A stretch of 64,000 bases of DNA from Pseudomonadota bacterium (GCA_018902545.1 JAHIQM010000002.1:62001-126000); one strand, 5' to 3'; shown: positions 35,665-44,686, counted from the stretch's first letter. The notes: generated by a model not told the origin, from the sequence alone. Made by a program: numbers and translations.

Positions 35665-37930
35665 AGCCTTGTCCCTGCTGACAGTGCTGCTGGGCCTGAG
35701 CGTTCTGTGCGCACAGGCCCAGACCGTCCCCAACATTCTGGTCATCCACTCCTACAATCCGGGCCTGAGTTGGACCGACGACATACACCAGGGCATCATC
35801 GAGACCTTTTCCGCGTCCGGGAAGCCCTGGTCGATCAGCACCGAGTACCTGGACGCCAAAAGATATCCTCACGAACACATACTCAGGATGCAGTCTGAAC
35901 TGATCGCGACCCACGTGCGCGATCACGCCGTAAGCGCAGTCATTGTCTCCGATGACGCCGCTTTCGACTTCGTTTTGCAGCATCGCGACGAACTCTTTGA
36001 AAACGTCCCCATAATCTTCTGCGGCGTGAACAATTTCCAGCCGGAAATGCTTGGCGGCGCGGAGGGCATCACGGGCGTATCGGAAATGATCTCCGTACGC
36101 GAGACACTGGATGCGGCCCTGGCCCTGCAACCCGACACGCGCAACGTGGTCATCATCGGAGGCTCGATTTCCAGCACGGACAGATCAAACCGCAGCAAGT
36201 TTCTGCGGCTCATGCCCTCCTATGCCGGGCGACTGCGCTTTCATTTCTGGCAGGACATCCCTACCCCGGTGCTGCTGGAAAAAGTGGAGACTTTAAGCCC
36301 GAAAACGCTCATTTTCCTGGCCAACGCCATTGCCGGACTGGATGGACGCATGCTTGACTTCGGCCCCAGTGTTGCACTGGTCAAGGCCAACACGCAAAGC
36401 CCCATCTACGGTTTCTGGGATTTTTTCCTGGGACACGGCATCGTTGGCGGCAAACTGGTCAACGGAGCCGAACACGGCAGGATCGCGGCCCGCATGGCCC
36501 TGCAAATCCTGGACGGGACCGCGCCCGCAGACCTGCCCGTGGTCCGGGAAGTGGCCAACCGATACCTCTTCGACCACCGGGAACTGACTCGCTTCAACCT
36601 AGATGAAAAGGCCTTGCCCGAAGGTTCCGTCATCGTGCATCGGCCCCAAAGTGTCTTCGAGGCCAACAAACGGCTCTTCCTGATCTTCGGCAGCGTCGTC
36701 ATCACGTTGCTCGTCATCATCATTTCCCTGACCCTGGTCATGCACATTCGCAAGCAGACCCTTCTGGAACTGCAATCGGCAAGGCGCAAGGCCGAAGAGG
36801 CCAATGAAGCCAAAAGCCTTTTTCTGGCACACATGAGCCACGAGATCCGCACCCCTCTGACCGGGATCATGGGCCTGGCCGAACTGGCGCTCGGCAATCC
36901 CGGCAGCCCGAACGTGCAGGAATATCTGACCCTCATCCGCCAGTCCGGACAAAACCTGCTGCACATCATCAATGACATTCTCGATTTCTCAAAAGTCGAA
37001 GCCGGAAAAATCGAGCTGCAAAATACCAGCTTCGACGTCCAAAACATGCTTGAGGTCGCCATCGCCTTCTTCAATACCGGCCTCAAGGAAAAGGATGTCA
37101 CCCTGTCCCTTGTCCTGGCCCAAGAACTGCCCAGGACGGTACTTGGCGATGAAAACAGGATCCGTCAGATTTTCTTCAACCTGGTGGGCAATGCGGTCAA
37201 ATTCACCGAAAAGGGAAAAATTGAACTGCGCCTGTCAGGGCTGACCTGCGAAGACGACAGCCCCCGCATGATGCTGGATTTTGAAATATCGGACACCGGA
37301 TGCGGCATCCCCGCGGACAAGCTGCACAGCATCTTCGAGCGTTTCACCCAGGCAGCGCACTTTCCGACCAGAACCTATCAGGGCACGGGGCTGGGATTGG
37401 CCATCGTCAAACAGCTCATCGAGGCCATGGGCGGCTCTATCAGGGTGCAGAGCACGGAAGGAACCGGAACCACATTTTTCTTCAGCATCCCGGTCGAGCG
37501 GACATTGCCGGAAGAGGCTGCGCAAGGGCCGGCGCAGGATGGAGAGCCCCGCATACATGAGCTGTCCGTCCTGGTCACCGAGGACAATCCGATCAACCGG
37601 CTCTTCCTGCAAAGATCCCTGGAAAAGCTCGGACACCGGGTCATCTGCGCCACCAACGGCCAGGAAGCGCTGGATATTCTGGCGACCGACACCGTGGACT
37701 GCGTGCTCATGGACATCCAGATGCCGGTCATGGACGGGAGCCTGGCCACACGGTATATACGAGACAAATTCGGACACGATCTGCCCGTCATCGCACTCAC
37801 CGCCCACGCCATGCAGGGTGACAGGGAAAAATATATGGAGGAAGGATTTGACGAATACCTGGCCAAGCCCATCTCCATCAAGGATCTGACCATGATCATT
37901 GCACACGTATGCGGCAAGAAAACACCGTAA
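35654..37930 (+). CDS. Hybrid histidine kinase with ABC_sub_bind periplasmic sensor
   Basis: The start is a TTG with AGGAGG 8 nt upstream, inside the preceding gene. The 758-residue product has a signal/anchor (about 1-23) and a periplasmic binding-protein-like sensor (about 25-330; NILVIHSYNPGLSWTDDIH, IIFCGVN). A membrane helix spans about 345-370 (LFLIFGSVVITLLVIIISLTL cut). HisKA has H396 ([15 protein letters not shown]), HATPase has DTGCGIP and GTGLGLAIVK, and the receiver has D687 (LMDIQMPVMDG). It senses a periplasmic ligand and relays by phosphotransfer. It is coupled to the orphan binding protein before it. Confidence 0.92.
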   Translation: MWNKALSLLTVLLGLSVLCAQAQTVPNILVIHSYNPGLSWTDDIHQGIIETFSASGKPWSISTEYLDAKRYPHEHILRMQSELIATHVRDHAVSAVIVSDDAAFDFVLQHRDELFENVPIIFCGVNNFQPEMLGGAEGITGVSEMISVRETLDAALALQPDTRNVVIIGGSISSTDRSNRSKFLRLMPSYAGRLRFHFWQDIPTPVLLEKVETLSPKTLIFLANAIAGLDGRMLDFGPSVALVKANTQSPIYGFWDFFLGHGIVGGKLVNGAEHGRIAARMALQILDGTAPADLPVVREVANRYLFDHRELTRFNLDEKALPEGSVIVHRPQSVFEANKRLFLIFGSVVITLLVIIISLTLVMHIRKQTLLELQSARRKAEEANEAKSLFLAHMSHEIRTPLTGIMGLAELALGNPGSPNVQEYLTLIRQSGQNLLHIINDILDFSKVEAGKIELQNTSFDVQNMLEVAIAFFNTGLKEKDVTLSLVLAQELPRTVLGDENRIRQIFFNLVGNAVKFTEKGKIELRLSGLTCEDDSPRMMLDFEISDTGCGIPADKLHSIFERFTQAAHFPTRTYQGTGLGLAIVKQLIEAMGGSIRVQSTEGTGTTFFFSIPVERTLPEEAAQGPAQDGEPRIHELSVLVTEDNPINRLFLQRSLEKLGHRVICATNGQEALDILATDTVDCVLMDIQMPVMDGSLATRYIRDKFGHDLPVIALTAHAMQGDREKYMEEGFDEYLAKPISIKDLTMIIAHVCGKKTP

Positions 37931-37975
37931 CCGATCGACCCCGATCCTCTGGCCGCCGGCACAAGCCGAGGTTGC

Positions 37976-39238
37976 ATGCACCGGCATCGTAAACCAAACA
38001 TCTCCAGCGCATACATGCGGTTCACGTCAATCCTTTCGACCGTGAGTTTCCTGCTGCTGGGCACCCTCTGGATCGGAGACGCCCTCTATCACTTCGAAGA
38101 GGATAGCAGGCTCATACGCCAGGAATTCATGGAGGCCCGCAAAAAAGAGGTCAAGCAGGAAGTCGACGTCTTGCTGGCCAAGGTCGAGGACCAGAGGGCC
38201 AGTCTAAATGATCTCTTGCGCAACGACATCCGTGCGCGGGTTAATGAGGCGTGGTCCGTGGCCGACAACCTTTATCGCCTCAATGCGACAAGCAAGAGCG
38301 AAAAGGACGGCAAGACGCTCATCTGTCTGATGTCGAGCGAAGCGCTGAGCATCGAAGAGGATGCCTATTCTCTGAACGTATGCCACGACGTGACCGAACA
38401 GAAGAAAATCCAGGAAGTGATGATCCAGAGCGAAAAAATGATCTCCGTTGGCGGCATTGCCGCAGGCATCGCCCATGAGATCAACAATCCGCTGGGAATT
38501 GTCCTGCAGGCTTCACAGAACCTGGTTACCAGAACCAGACCCGATTTTCCGAAAAACCTGGAAGTCGCCCGCGATATCGGCCTCGATCTGGAATTGCTTG
38601 ATCGCTACATGAAGGAGCGCAAGCTCCATGTCTTCATCGAGGACATCCGCGAAGCAGGCAAGCGCGCAGCCTTCATCGTGCGCAACATGCTCGACTTCAG
38701 CCGTCGCAGCGAGAGCGAGCGAAGGCTATGCAGCATGCGCGACATCGCTGAGAAGTCGCTGAGCCTGGCGGGCAGCGACTATGATCTCAAGAAAAACTAC
38801 GACTTCAAAAGGATCCGGGTCGAAATCTTGCAGGAGGGCGATATTCCCCTTGTCTTCTGCAGCGAGACCGAAATCGAACAGGTTTTTCTGAACCTCTTCC
38901 GCAATTCGGCCCAGGCCATCTCCGACTCGGCCAAACCCGTACAGAACCCGCGCATCAGCGTACGCATTTCCTCCGCGGGCGATTGGGTGCACATCGAAAT
39001 CGATGATAACGGACCAGGAATCCCCCAGGAAGTACAGCGGCGCATCTTTGAGCCATTCTTCACCACCAAGAAGCCGGGAGAGGGCACAGGTCTGGGGCTC
39101 TCGGTGAGCTATTTCATCATCACCCGCGGGCACGGAGGAAGAATTTACGCCGCGACCAATGAAGAAGGCGGGACACGCTTCACCATTGAGTTGCCGATCA
39201 CGGGTGTCCAGGACGCCACGGAAGAGCGCCCGGCCTGA
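37976..39238 (+). CDS. Sensor histidine kinase with apparent in-frame loss of its sensor domains
   Basis: The 420-residue product has an N-terminal membrane helix (about 17-37), then a coiled region ([23 protein letters not shown]) of the kind that opens a Cache sensor. At about residue 110 this joins directly to [32 protein letters not shown], which looks like the last strands of a PAS domain. The expected 250-350 residues of Cache and PAS are missing. The kinase core is intact: H167 ([11 protein letters not shown]) and the HATPase boxes ([20 protein letters not shown]). No receiver is attached. GAGG precedes the ATG. Confidence 0.85.
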   Translation: MHRHRKPNISSAYMRFTSILSTVSFLLLGTLWIGDALYHFEEDSRLIRQEFMEARKKEVKQEVDVLLAKVEDQRASLNDLLRNDIRARVNEAWSVADNLYRLNATSKSEKDGKTLICLMSSEALSIEEDAYSLNVCHDVTEQKKIQEVMIQSEKMISVGGIAAGIAHEINNPLGIVLQASQNLVTRTRPDFPKNLEVARDIGLDLELLDRYMKERKLHVFIEDIREAGKRAAFIVRNMLDFSRRSESERRLCSMRDIAEKSLSLAGSDYDLKKNYDFKRIRVEILQEGDIPLVFCSETEIEQVFLNLFRNSAQAISDSAKPVQNPRISVRISSAGDWVHIEIDDNGPGIPQEVQRRIFEPFFTTKKPGEGTGLGLSVSYFIITRGHGGRIYAATNEEGGTRFTIELPITGVQDATEERPA

Positions 39239-39331
39239 GCCGTGGCAAACTTTTTTTCTTTGCAGAACACCAAAGCGCGATACGGCGCTCAAAAGCGTGT
39301 CGCCAAAACCTTAAGCCCGGGAAAGCAGCCC

Positions 39332-39601
39332 ATGCGGCCCAAGATCAGAACCGGATGCCCCGTGACCATCCATGGCCAGGCCTTCACCAAGGTCGGTGTC
39401 GTCTGTGACGTCTCCGCCTTCGACACGCGGGACACCCTGGAGATCGTCTATGTGGACGCGGCCTTCAAGGCCCGCCGCACGATCGTGGTCTGGCGGGGCG
39501 ACCGCTTCGAATGGAGCGAACCGAGCTACCCGGGCGTCAATGTCGAAAACGACCCCGACTACGAGCTCTACGCGATCACAGTCAAGAACGGCCGCTACTG
39601 A
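39332..39601 (+). CDS. Hypothetical protein, family also present as a remnant at 26945
   Basis: The 89-residue acidic soluble product begins MRPKIRTGCPVTIHG and contains VCDVSAFDTRDTLEIVYVDAAFKARRTIVVWRG, given here only by its ends at residues about 28-60. The start is chosen at MRPK because the similarity with the remnant near tRNA-Ala begins there; the frame is open upstream to a GTG at 39242. It is predicted to be beta-rich. It follows the kinase gene by 93 nt and overlaps the convergent molybdopterin gene by 7 nt. The function is unknown. Confidence 0.65.
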   Translation: MRPKIRTGCPVTIHGQAFTKVGVVCDVSAFDTRDTLEIVYVDAAFKARRTIVVWRGDRFEWSEPSYPGVNVENDPDYELYAITVKNGRY

Positions 39602-41496
39602 TCCCTCTGCTCCAGGCGGCAGCGCTGCTCATAGTACGCGCCCGTCCCGCCCATGTCCGTCTCCACGAACCCGATGATGCGGTTCACCCCACCACCCAGT
39701 TTGCCCCACGGCCCACGCCGGTAGACCACACAGTCCGGGTGCATGGACTCGTCCGCCGTGATGTGGATTTCAAGACGCCCCAACTCCGTGACCAGCCAAC
39801 CCGCCCCGGGTGTGATGCCAAGGCTCTGTAGGGTGCGCGGATGCACGGTCACGACAGGCGATCCGCCCTGATCGTCGGGCAGAATCTGGGAATGGACGAA
39901 GCGGCGGTTGATGAGCGTCAGGAGCTGCAGGGGATAGCCGTCGTCTGCCGACACCACCGGTGGATCCAGACGGGGAGGCAGACGATAGAGGCCGTCGTCG
40001 TGCCCGAAGCGCAGGTTTTCAAAGGCCACAGCAGGATGGGTGGAGCGGACGTAACCCGTGCGACGCAGCTCTTCCAGGCTGGTGTTAAGGGCCGGAGAAT
40101 CGAGGGCCTGGCGCAAGGCCTCCTCGGGTTCGGGCAGGACCACGGGAGGAGAAAGCCGTCCGCCAAGCTCGGACAAAATCTGATAATCCGTACGCACCCC
40201 CTCCGGCGGCTCCACGGCCTTGGCGCTCCACTGCACATATTCATGCAGAAAGGAACCGACGACATCCTCCTGTTCGAGCATGAGCGCCACAGGCAGAATC
40301 AGGTCCGCGACCTCGGCCGTGTCCGTCATGAAGGCGTCGGCCACCACTACGAAATCGAGCCCGTCCAGGGCCAGGGCCACCTCTTTCGCCTCCGGAAACT
40401 GGTTGGCCGGGTTGATGCACTCCACCCAGGCCATGCGCACGGGGGGATCTGCGCGGCGAAGCTCCCGGGCCAGATCGGGCATGAGCAGGGTCCGGCCATA
40501 CGCCGTCTGCGCCTTCCAGGGCAGAGCAAGATTGGCCATGGAACTCAGGCCGTAATAGGCCCCGCCGCCGCTTCTGCCCACCTGCCCCGAGAGCATGGCC
40601 AGCGCGTTGATGAAGCGCACGTTCTGACCGCCGAAGCGGTAGCGCTGCAGGCCCCAGCCCAGAAGTGTCGCCACGGGCGCAGGCCCGGCGTAATGGTCCG
40701 CCAGCAGCACCACATCCTCGGGCCTCGCCCCGCACCATTCCAAAAGCCTTGGCACGGCTTCGGTCAGCAGATTTTCAAAGCTTGCCGGATCATGACAGCC
40801 AGCCGCCACCTCCGGCGCAATCCCCTTGCGGCGCAGCACCTCGCGCAGCACGGCCGCGGCCAGGAAGCGATCCGTTCCGGGTTTTACGCGCACGAAATGA
40901 TCCGTGAATCCCTGCGCCGTGTCCGACCCCGGAGCGATGGTCACCACCGGCACGCCCTTCTTGCGCAGGGCGCGGACCATGGCCGCCAAATGCACGGAGC
41001 CTCGCGCCAGATCGCGACCCCAGTTGATGAGCGCCGAGGTGTTCAGGATGTCCGAAATGTCATTGGTGCGCAGGCAGCCGAAGTCTTTCACGCACGCCTC
41101 TATCCCGGCCTCGTCGCACAACGACCCGTGCAGGCCGGAGGCGCCAAGCGTGCGAAAGAAGAAGTTCGAGAGCGCCTTGACCACGCCCCGGTTGCCCGAA
41201 CCACGCACATGCAGGATGGAGCGGGGCTCGTCCCGGTATCGGCCGATCTTTTCGGCGCACAGTCCCAGGGCTTCATCCCAGCTTATGTCCTGCCAGCGCC
41301 CACCGACTTTAAGCCGGGGAAAGCGCAGGCGATGCGGACTTGCCAGGCGTCTGCGATGCACGTCGAGCTTGGGGCAGACAAAACCCCTCGTAAAGGGATG
41401 ACCCGGGTTGCCACGCAGGCGCAAACCACCCGGGCCGCTTTCGGCCACAAGGGAACAGGCATCAGGACAATCGAGGGTGCATGCGGTGATAATCAT
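39595..41496 (-). CDS. Molybdopterin oxidoreductase with N-terminal [4Fe-4S] site
   Basis: The 633-residue catalytic subunit is of the DMSO-reductase superfamily. The N-terminal cluster ligands are C6, C10, C14 and C41. The cofactor-binding core includes RGSGNRGVV, NWGRDLARGS, GGAYYGLSSM and the C-terminal dinucleotide-binding domain (from about 515; VTVHPRTLQSLGI). It has no Tat signal, so it is cytoplasmic. No electron-transfer or membrane subunit gene is adjacent. The substrate cannot be assigned; short forms like this include formate-dehydrogenase-like and thiosulfate/polysulfide-reductase-like enzymes. It is convergent with, and overlaps by 7 nt, the gene at 39332. Confidence 0.88.
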   Translation of the reverse strand: MIITACTLDCPDACSLVAESGPGGLRLRGNPGHPFTRGFVCPKLDVHRRRLASPHRLRFPRLKVGGRWQDISWDEALGLCAEKIGRYRDEPRSILHVRGSGNRGVVKALSNFFFRTLGASGLHGSLCDEAGIEACVKDFGCLRTNDISDILNTSALINWGRDLARGSVHLAAMVRALRKKGVPVVTIAPGSDTAQGFTDHFVRVKPGTDRFLAAAVLREVLRRKGIAPEVAAGCHDPASFENLLTEAVPRLLEWCGARPEDVVLLADHYAGPAPVATLLGWGLQRYRFGGQNVRFINALAMLSGQVGRSGGGAYYGLSSMANLALPWKAQTAYGRTLLMPDLARELRRADPPVRMAWVECINPANQFPEAKEVALALDGLDFVVVADAFMTDTAEVADLILPVALMLEQEDVVGSFLHEYVQWSAKAVEPPEGVRTDYQILSELGGRLSPPVVLPEPEEALRQALDSPALNTSLEELRRTGYVRSTHPAVAFENLRFGHDDGLYRLPPRLDPPVVSADDGYPLQLLTLINRRFVHSQILPDDQGGSPVVTVHPRTLQSLGITPGAGWLVTELGRLEIHITADESMHPDCVVYRRGPWGKLGGGVNRIIGFVETDMGGTGAYYEQRCRLEQRDQ

Positions 41497-41508
41497 GTAT
41501 TCTCCCTG

Positions 41509-41637
41509 GCAGGCCGCTGAAAAAACGGCAATCTGCTGCGTCAGCGAAAAAATCCAGACCGCTTATGTATGCCATATACACCGCGCGTCCTGGATTTTTT
41601 CGCTTCCTTGCATCTCACCATTTTTTCAGCGGCCTGC
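41509..41637. repeat. Double palindrome (MITE/REP-like), about 130 bp
   Basis: The outer arms GCAGGCCGCTGAAAAAA and TTTTTTCAGCGGCCTGC are perfect inverted matches at the two ends. Inside them, GCGAAAAAATCCAG and CTGGATTTTTTCGC (about 41543-41556 and 41589-41602) form a second perfect inverted pair. The central loop carries TATGTATGCCATATACA. It lies between the molybdopterin gene and umuD. No coding content. The architecture matches the element at 43496. Confidence 0.85.
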
Positions 41638-41763
41638 GAATTTTTAATTTTTCAAGCTTTCAGCTCAGGATCGGCTACGTGTCCCCAATCGTGTTCGTTT
41701 CCGTCGGTGACGGTACTAACGCCAGCGTTGACGGAAGCCAAGGCGGGAGGCAATGCTTCACCC

Positions 41764-42225
41764 ATGTCAAACCTTCTTCATCTGTGTTCCCCGCGCCGTG
41801 AGCGGGTTGAAATCCTGGGCCGGGCGGTCAGCGAATCGAGCCACGGCACGCCCCTGTATCTGGATCACATTTCGGCTGGCTTCCCCTCCCCGGCCGACGA
41901 TTACATCGAAACCGCCCTGGACCTGAACACCTATCTGATCCGTAACCCCGCCGCCACATTCATGGTCCGTGTCAGCGGGGACTCCATGACCGGGGCGGGC
42001 ATAAACGACGGCGACGTCCTGGTCGTGGACCGCTCCGAGCAGCCCGCCCACGGCAGGATCGTGGTCGCGGTGCTGGACGGGGAACTGACGGTCAAGCGTC
42101 TGGTCATGAAGGAGGGTCAGACCATGCTGGCCCCGGAAAACCCACGTTACAAACCCATCGTCGTGGCCGACGAACAGGACCTGCACGTCTGGGGCGTGGT
42201 CTCGGGCGTGGTGCGGAAGCTCTAG
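41764..42225 (+). CDS. umuD: UmuD-like translesion polymerase V subunit
   Basis: The 153-residue product has the autoprotease pattern of UmuD. The Ala-Gly cleavage site is at 38-39 (HISAGFPSPADDY), the catalytic serine is S74 (SGDSMTGAGI) and the lysine is K111 (LTVKRLV). All are offset by 14 from E. coli UmuD. RecA-stimulated self-cleavage would give the active UmuD' that joins UmuC. The gene abuts umuC: its TAG is followed directly by the umuC ATG. Regulation by LexA is expected, but I could not identify an operator with confidence. Confidence 0.93.
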   Translation: MSNLLHLCSPRRERVEILGRAVSESSHGTPLYLDHISAGFPSPADDYIETALDLNTYLIRNPAATFMVRVSGDSMTGAGINDGDVLVVDRSEQPAHGRIVVAVLDGELTVKRLVMKEGQTMLAPENPRYKPIVVADEQDLHVWGVVSGVVRKL

Positions 42226-43497
42226 ATGCGCGACTTCTACCTCATGGTCGACTGCAACAATTTTTATGCGTCCTGCGAGCGGGTCTTCGCCCCCCGCCTG
42301 GATGGCAGGCCCGTGGTCGTGCTCTCCAACAACGACGGCTGCGTCATTGCCCGCTCCAACGAGGCCAAGGCCTTAGGGGTCGCCATGGGCGAACCGGCCT
42401 ACAAACGCGAGGACTTCTTCGCCAAAAACGGCGTGCATGTCTTCTCCTCCAACTACGCCCTCTACGGTGACATGTCCGCGCGGGTCATGCAGATTCTGGG
42501 GCGGTTTGCGGACGAGACGGAAGTCTATTCCATCGACGAATGCTTTCTGCTGCTACGGGGTTTGAGCACCTCCTCCCTCTTGCGCACGGCCCGCGAAATC
42601 CGCCGCACGGTGCGGCAATGGACCGGCATCCCCGTCTGCGTAGGCATCGCCCGGACCAAGACCCTGGCCAAGATCGCCAATCGCCTGGCCAAAAAGAACG
42701 GCGGCGACGGAGTGTGTCTGCTGGAGGGCGAGGAAGACATAGACGCGGTTCTGCAGGGTCTCGAAACAGGCGATATCTGGGGCATTGGCCGCAAAAACGC
42801 GCAACGTCTCAGCGCCTGCGGGGTGCATACCGCCCTCGACCTGAAAGGTCAGGACGACGACTGGGTCCGCCGCCACCTGACCGTGACCGGCCTGCGCACC
42901 GTGCTGGAGCTGCGCCAAATCCCGTGCATCGCTCTGGAAGACACCCCTCCCCCGGCCAGATCCCTGGTCTGCTCACGCTCTTTTGGCACGCGCATCCAGA
43001 ATCTCGCGAGCCTGGAAGAGGCGGTCTCAGCCTACGTGCAACGGGCCGGGGAAAAGCTGCGCCGCAAGGGTCTTGTGGCCGCAGCCGTGCAGGTCTTTCT
43101 GGAAACAAACCGCTTTCAGCCGGGACCCCAGTACGCGGGGAGCCGCTGCCGCGCCCTGCCCGCGCCCACGGCGAGCACCCTTGATCTGCACGGCCCGGCC
43201 CTTGAAATCCTGCGGGACATTCACAGGCCGGGATACAAATACCAGAAAGCGGGCGTGATCCTGCTGGACCTCTCCCCGGCCTCGGGCCGCCAGCTCTCCT
43301 TCCTGGAACCCCACGGGGAGGAAAAAACCAGACGCGACGCGCTCATGCGGGTCATGGATCGGATCAACACCGTCCAGGGCCGGGGCACCCTGACCCTGGC
43401 CGCCTCGGGCCTGGGAAAAAAGGAATGGCACATGCGCCAAGAGCGCCGCTCCCCTTGCTACACAACCTCCTGGACCGAACTGCCCGTAGCCCGCTGA
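42226..43497 (+). CDS. umuC: UmuC-like Y-family DNA polymerase (Pol V catalytic subunit)
   Basis: The 423-residue product is of UmuC length. Catalytic residues are D9 (LMVDCNNFYASCERVF) and D104/E105 (VYSIDECF). A thumb HhH is near 185-215 (GIGRKNAQRLSACG) and the little finger and UmuC C-terminal domain follow. It copies past DNA lesions with UmuD'. It starts at the base after the umuD stop. Its own stop codon lies in the first bases of the palindromic element at 43496. Confidence 0.95.
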   Translation: MRDFYLMVDCNNFYASCERVFAPRLDGRPVVVLSNNDGCVIARSNEAKALGVAMGEPAYKREDFFAKNGVHVFSSNYALYGDMSARVMQILGRFADETEVYSIDECFLLLRGLSTSSLLRTAREIRRTVRQWTGIPVCVGIARTKTLAKIANRLAKKNGGDGVCLLEGEEDIDAVLQGLETGDIWGIGRKNAQRLSACGVHTALDLKGQDDDWVRRHLTVTGLRTVLELRQIPCIALEDTPPPARSLVCSRSFGTRIQNLASLEEAVSAYVQRAGEKLRRKGLVAAAVQVFLETNRFQPGPQYAGSRCRALPAPTASTLDLHGPALEILRDIHRPGYKYQKAGVILLDLSPASGRQLSFLEPHGEEKTRRDALMRVMDRINTVQGRGTLTLAASGLGKKEWHMRQERRSPCYTTSWTELPVAR

Positions 43498-43620
43498 GGG
43501 CGCCCAAAAACCGTTCTGGACTGCGTTGTTCACCGATTTTGGAGGGCTCATGTAGATAAGTCTACACTTCACCCTCCAAAATCGGCTCTCGCCTTGCCAG
43601 AACGATTTTTGGACGCCCTC
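43496..43620. repeat. Second double palindrome, between umuC and uvsE
   Basis: The outer arms (43496-43519 and 43597-43620) are inverted matches at 22 of 24 positions, beginning GAGGGCG and ending CGCCCTC. The inner arms CCGATTTTGGAGGG and CCCTCCAAAATCGG (43533-43546 and 43572-43585) are perfect. The central loop holds TGTAGATAAGTCTACA, itself a small palindrome. The layout is the same as at 41509 but the sequence differs. The left end overlaps the last two bases of the umuC stop. Confidence 0.85.
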
Positions 43621-43701
43621 AAAATTATTGGTTATTGAGGGCAGGTGTCCTCAATCAAAACGAATCTTCCGGATTTCAACCGCCATCCACCAAGGAACCC
43701 C

Positions 43702-44598
43702 ATGCGTTTTGGACTGTGCTGCCTTTTTCTGGCCGAAAAAATTTCCTTCCGCACCACCACCGCCAAGGTTCTGTCCGCCATGGAGCGCAAGAAGGCCCTG
43801 GTCAAGGTTTCGGACATCTGCCTGCACAACGCAGACAACCTGCTCCTGGCCGTGCAGGCGGCGCAGCGGCTCGGCATCGGGGCATTCCGTATCATGTCGC
43901 CCCTGCTACCGCGCATGACCCACCCCGAGGTGGGCTACGAACTTGAAGATCTGCCCCAGGCCGAAACAATCTCCGCACGCCTGTCCGCAACCAAGAAGTT
44001 CGCGGGGGAGCACGACATCCGCCTGAGTTTCCATCCGGACCAGTTCGTGGTCCTGTCCTCGCCCCACGCCCACGTGGTTGAAAACTCCGTGCGCGAACTG
44101 GAATATCACGTCTTACTGGCCGAAATGGTCGGCGCGGACGTCATCAACATCCACGGCGGCGGAGTCTATGGCGACAAGGCCGCCGCCCTGGCCCGTTTCG
44201 CCGAGGTCTTCAAACGCCTGCCCGAAAGCCTGGCCACGCGGCTCAGCGTCGAAAACGACGACGTGAGCTACACCGTGGCCGATCTGTTGCCCATGTGCAC
44301 GAACCTGGGCCTGCCGCTGGTCTATGACGTGCATCATCACCGCTGCAACCCCGATGGTCTCGCCGAGTGCGAGGCCACGGACCTGGCGGCAGCGACATGG
44401 CGCGGCCGCGAGCCCTACTGCCATATCTCCTCTCCGCGCGAAGGATGGCAAGCGAGCCCCAAACCCCATGCCGACTACATCGACATCACCGATGTTCCGC
44501 AGTGCTGGCGGGGCCGCGCCATGACCGTGGACGTGGAGGCCAAGGCCAAGGAGCTGGCCGTGGTCAGATTCATGCGAGAGCTGAGCGCTGGACAATGA
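43702..44598 (+). CDS. uvsE: UV DNA damage endonuclease UvsE
   Basis: The 298-residue TIM-barrel nuclease is of the UVDE family. It opens MRFGLCCLF and has metal-ligand motifs LSFHPDQFVVLSSP, NIHGGGVYGDK, LSVENDDVSYT and VYDVHHHRCNPDG. It nicks DNA 5' to UV photoproducts, starting an alternative excision repair route. AAGGAAC precedes the ATG, and the extra 19 codons upstream lack a ribosome-binding site. It follows umuDC, separated by the palindrome, so it may be co-expressed with them. Confidence 0.94.
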   Translation: MRFGLCCLFLAEKISFRTTTAKVLSAMERKKALVKVSDICLHNADNLLLAVQAAQRLGIGAFRIMSPLLPRMTHPEVGYELEDLPQAETISARLSATKKFAGEHDIRLSFHPDQFVVLSSPHAHVVENSVRELEYHVLLAEMVGADVINIHGGGVYGDKAAALARFAEVFKRLPESLATRLSVENDDVSYTVADLLPMCTNLGLPLVYDVHHHRCNPDGLAECEATDLAAATWRGREPYCHISSPREGWQASPKPHADYIDITDVPQCWRGRAMTVDVEAKAKELAVVRFMRELSAGQ

Positions 44599-44619
44599 CG
44601 TTTTTTGTCATACACCCCC

Positions 44620-44648
44620 TGGACAAAATTCGCGGTCAGACTTATATG
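44620..44648 (+). promoter_or_regulatory. Promoter for the PilZ gene
   Basis: TGGACA (44620-44625), a 17-nt spacer and TATATG (44643-44648), 38 nt before the start of the PilZ-domain gene. A reasonable sigma70 match. Confidence 0.6.
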
Positions 44649-44686
44649 TAAGACATCAGTTTTCGATCATTCAGGGAGGATACGTC

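Noticed and set aside
39841-41520. Long plus-strand open frame (559 codons) opposite the molybdopterin oxidoreductase
   Set aside because: Shadow of a clearly conserved gene with intact Fe-S and cofactor motifs; the antisense product has no recognisable domain.
41650-41763. LexA operator upstream of umuD
   Set aside because: Several short inverted motifs occur, but none matches a LexA box that I can state with confidence for this lineage.
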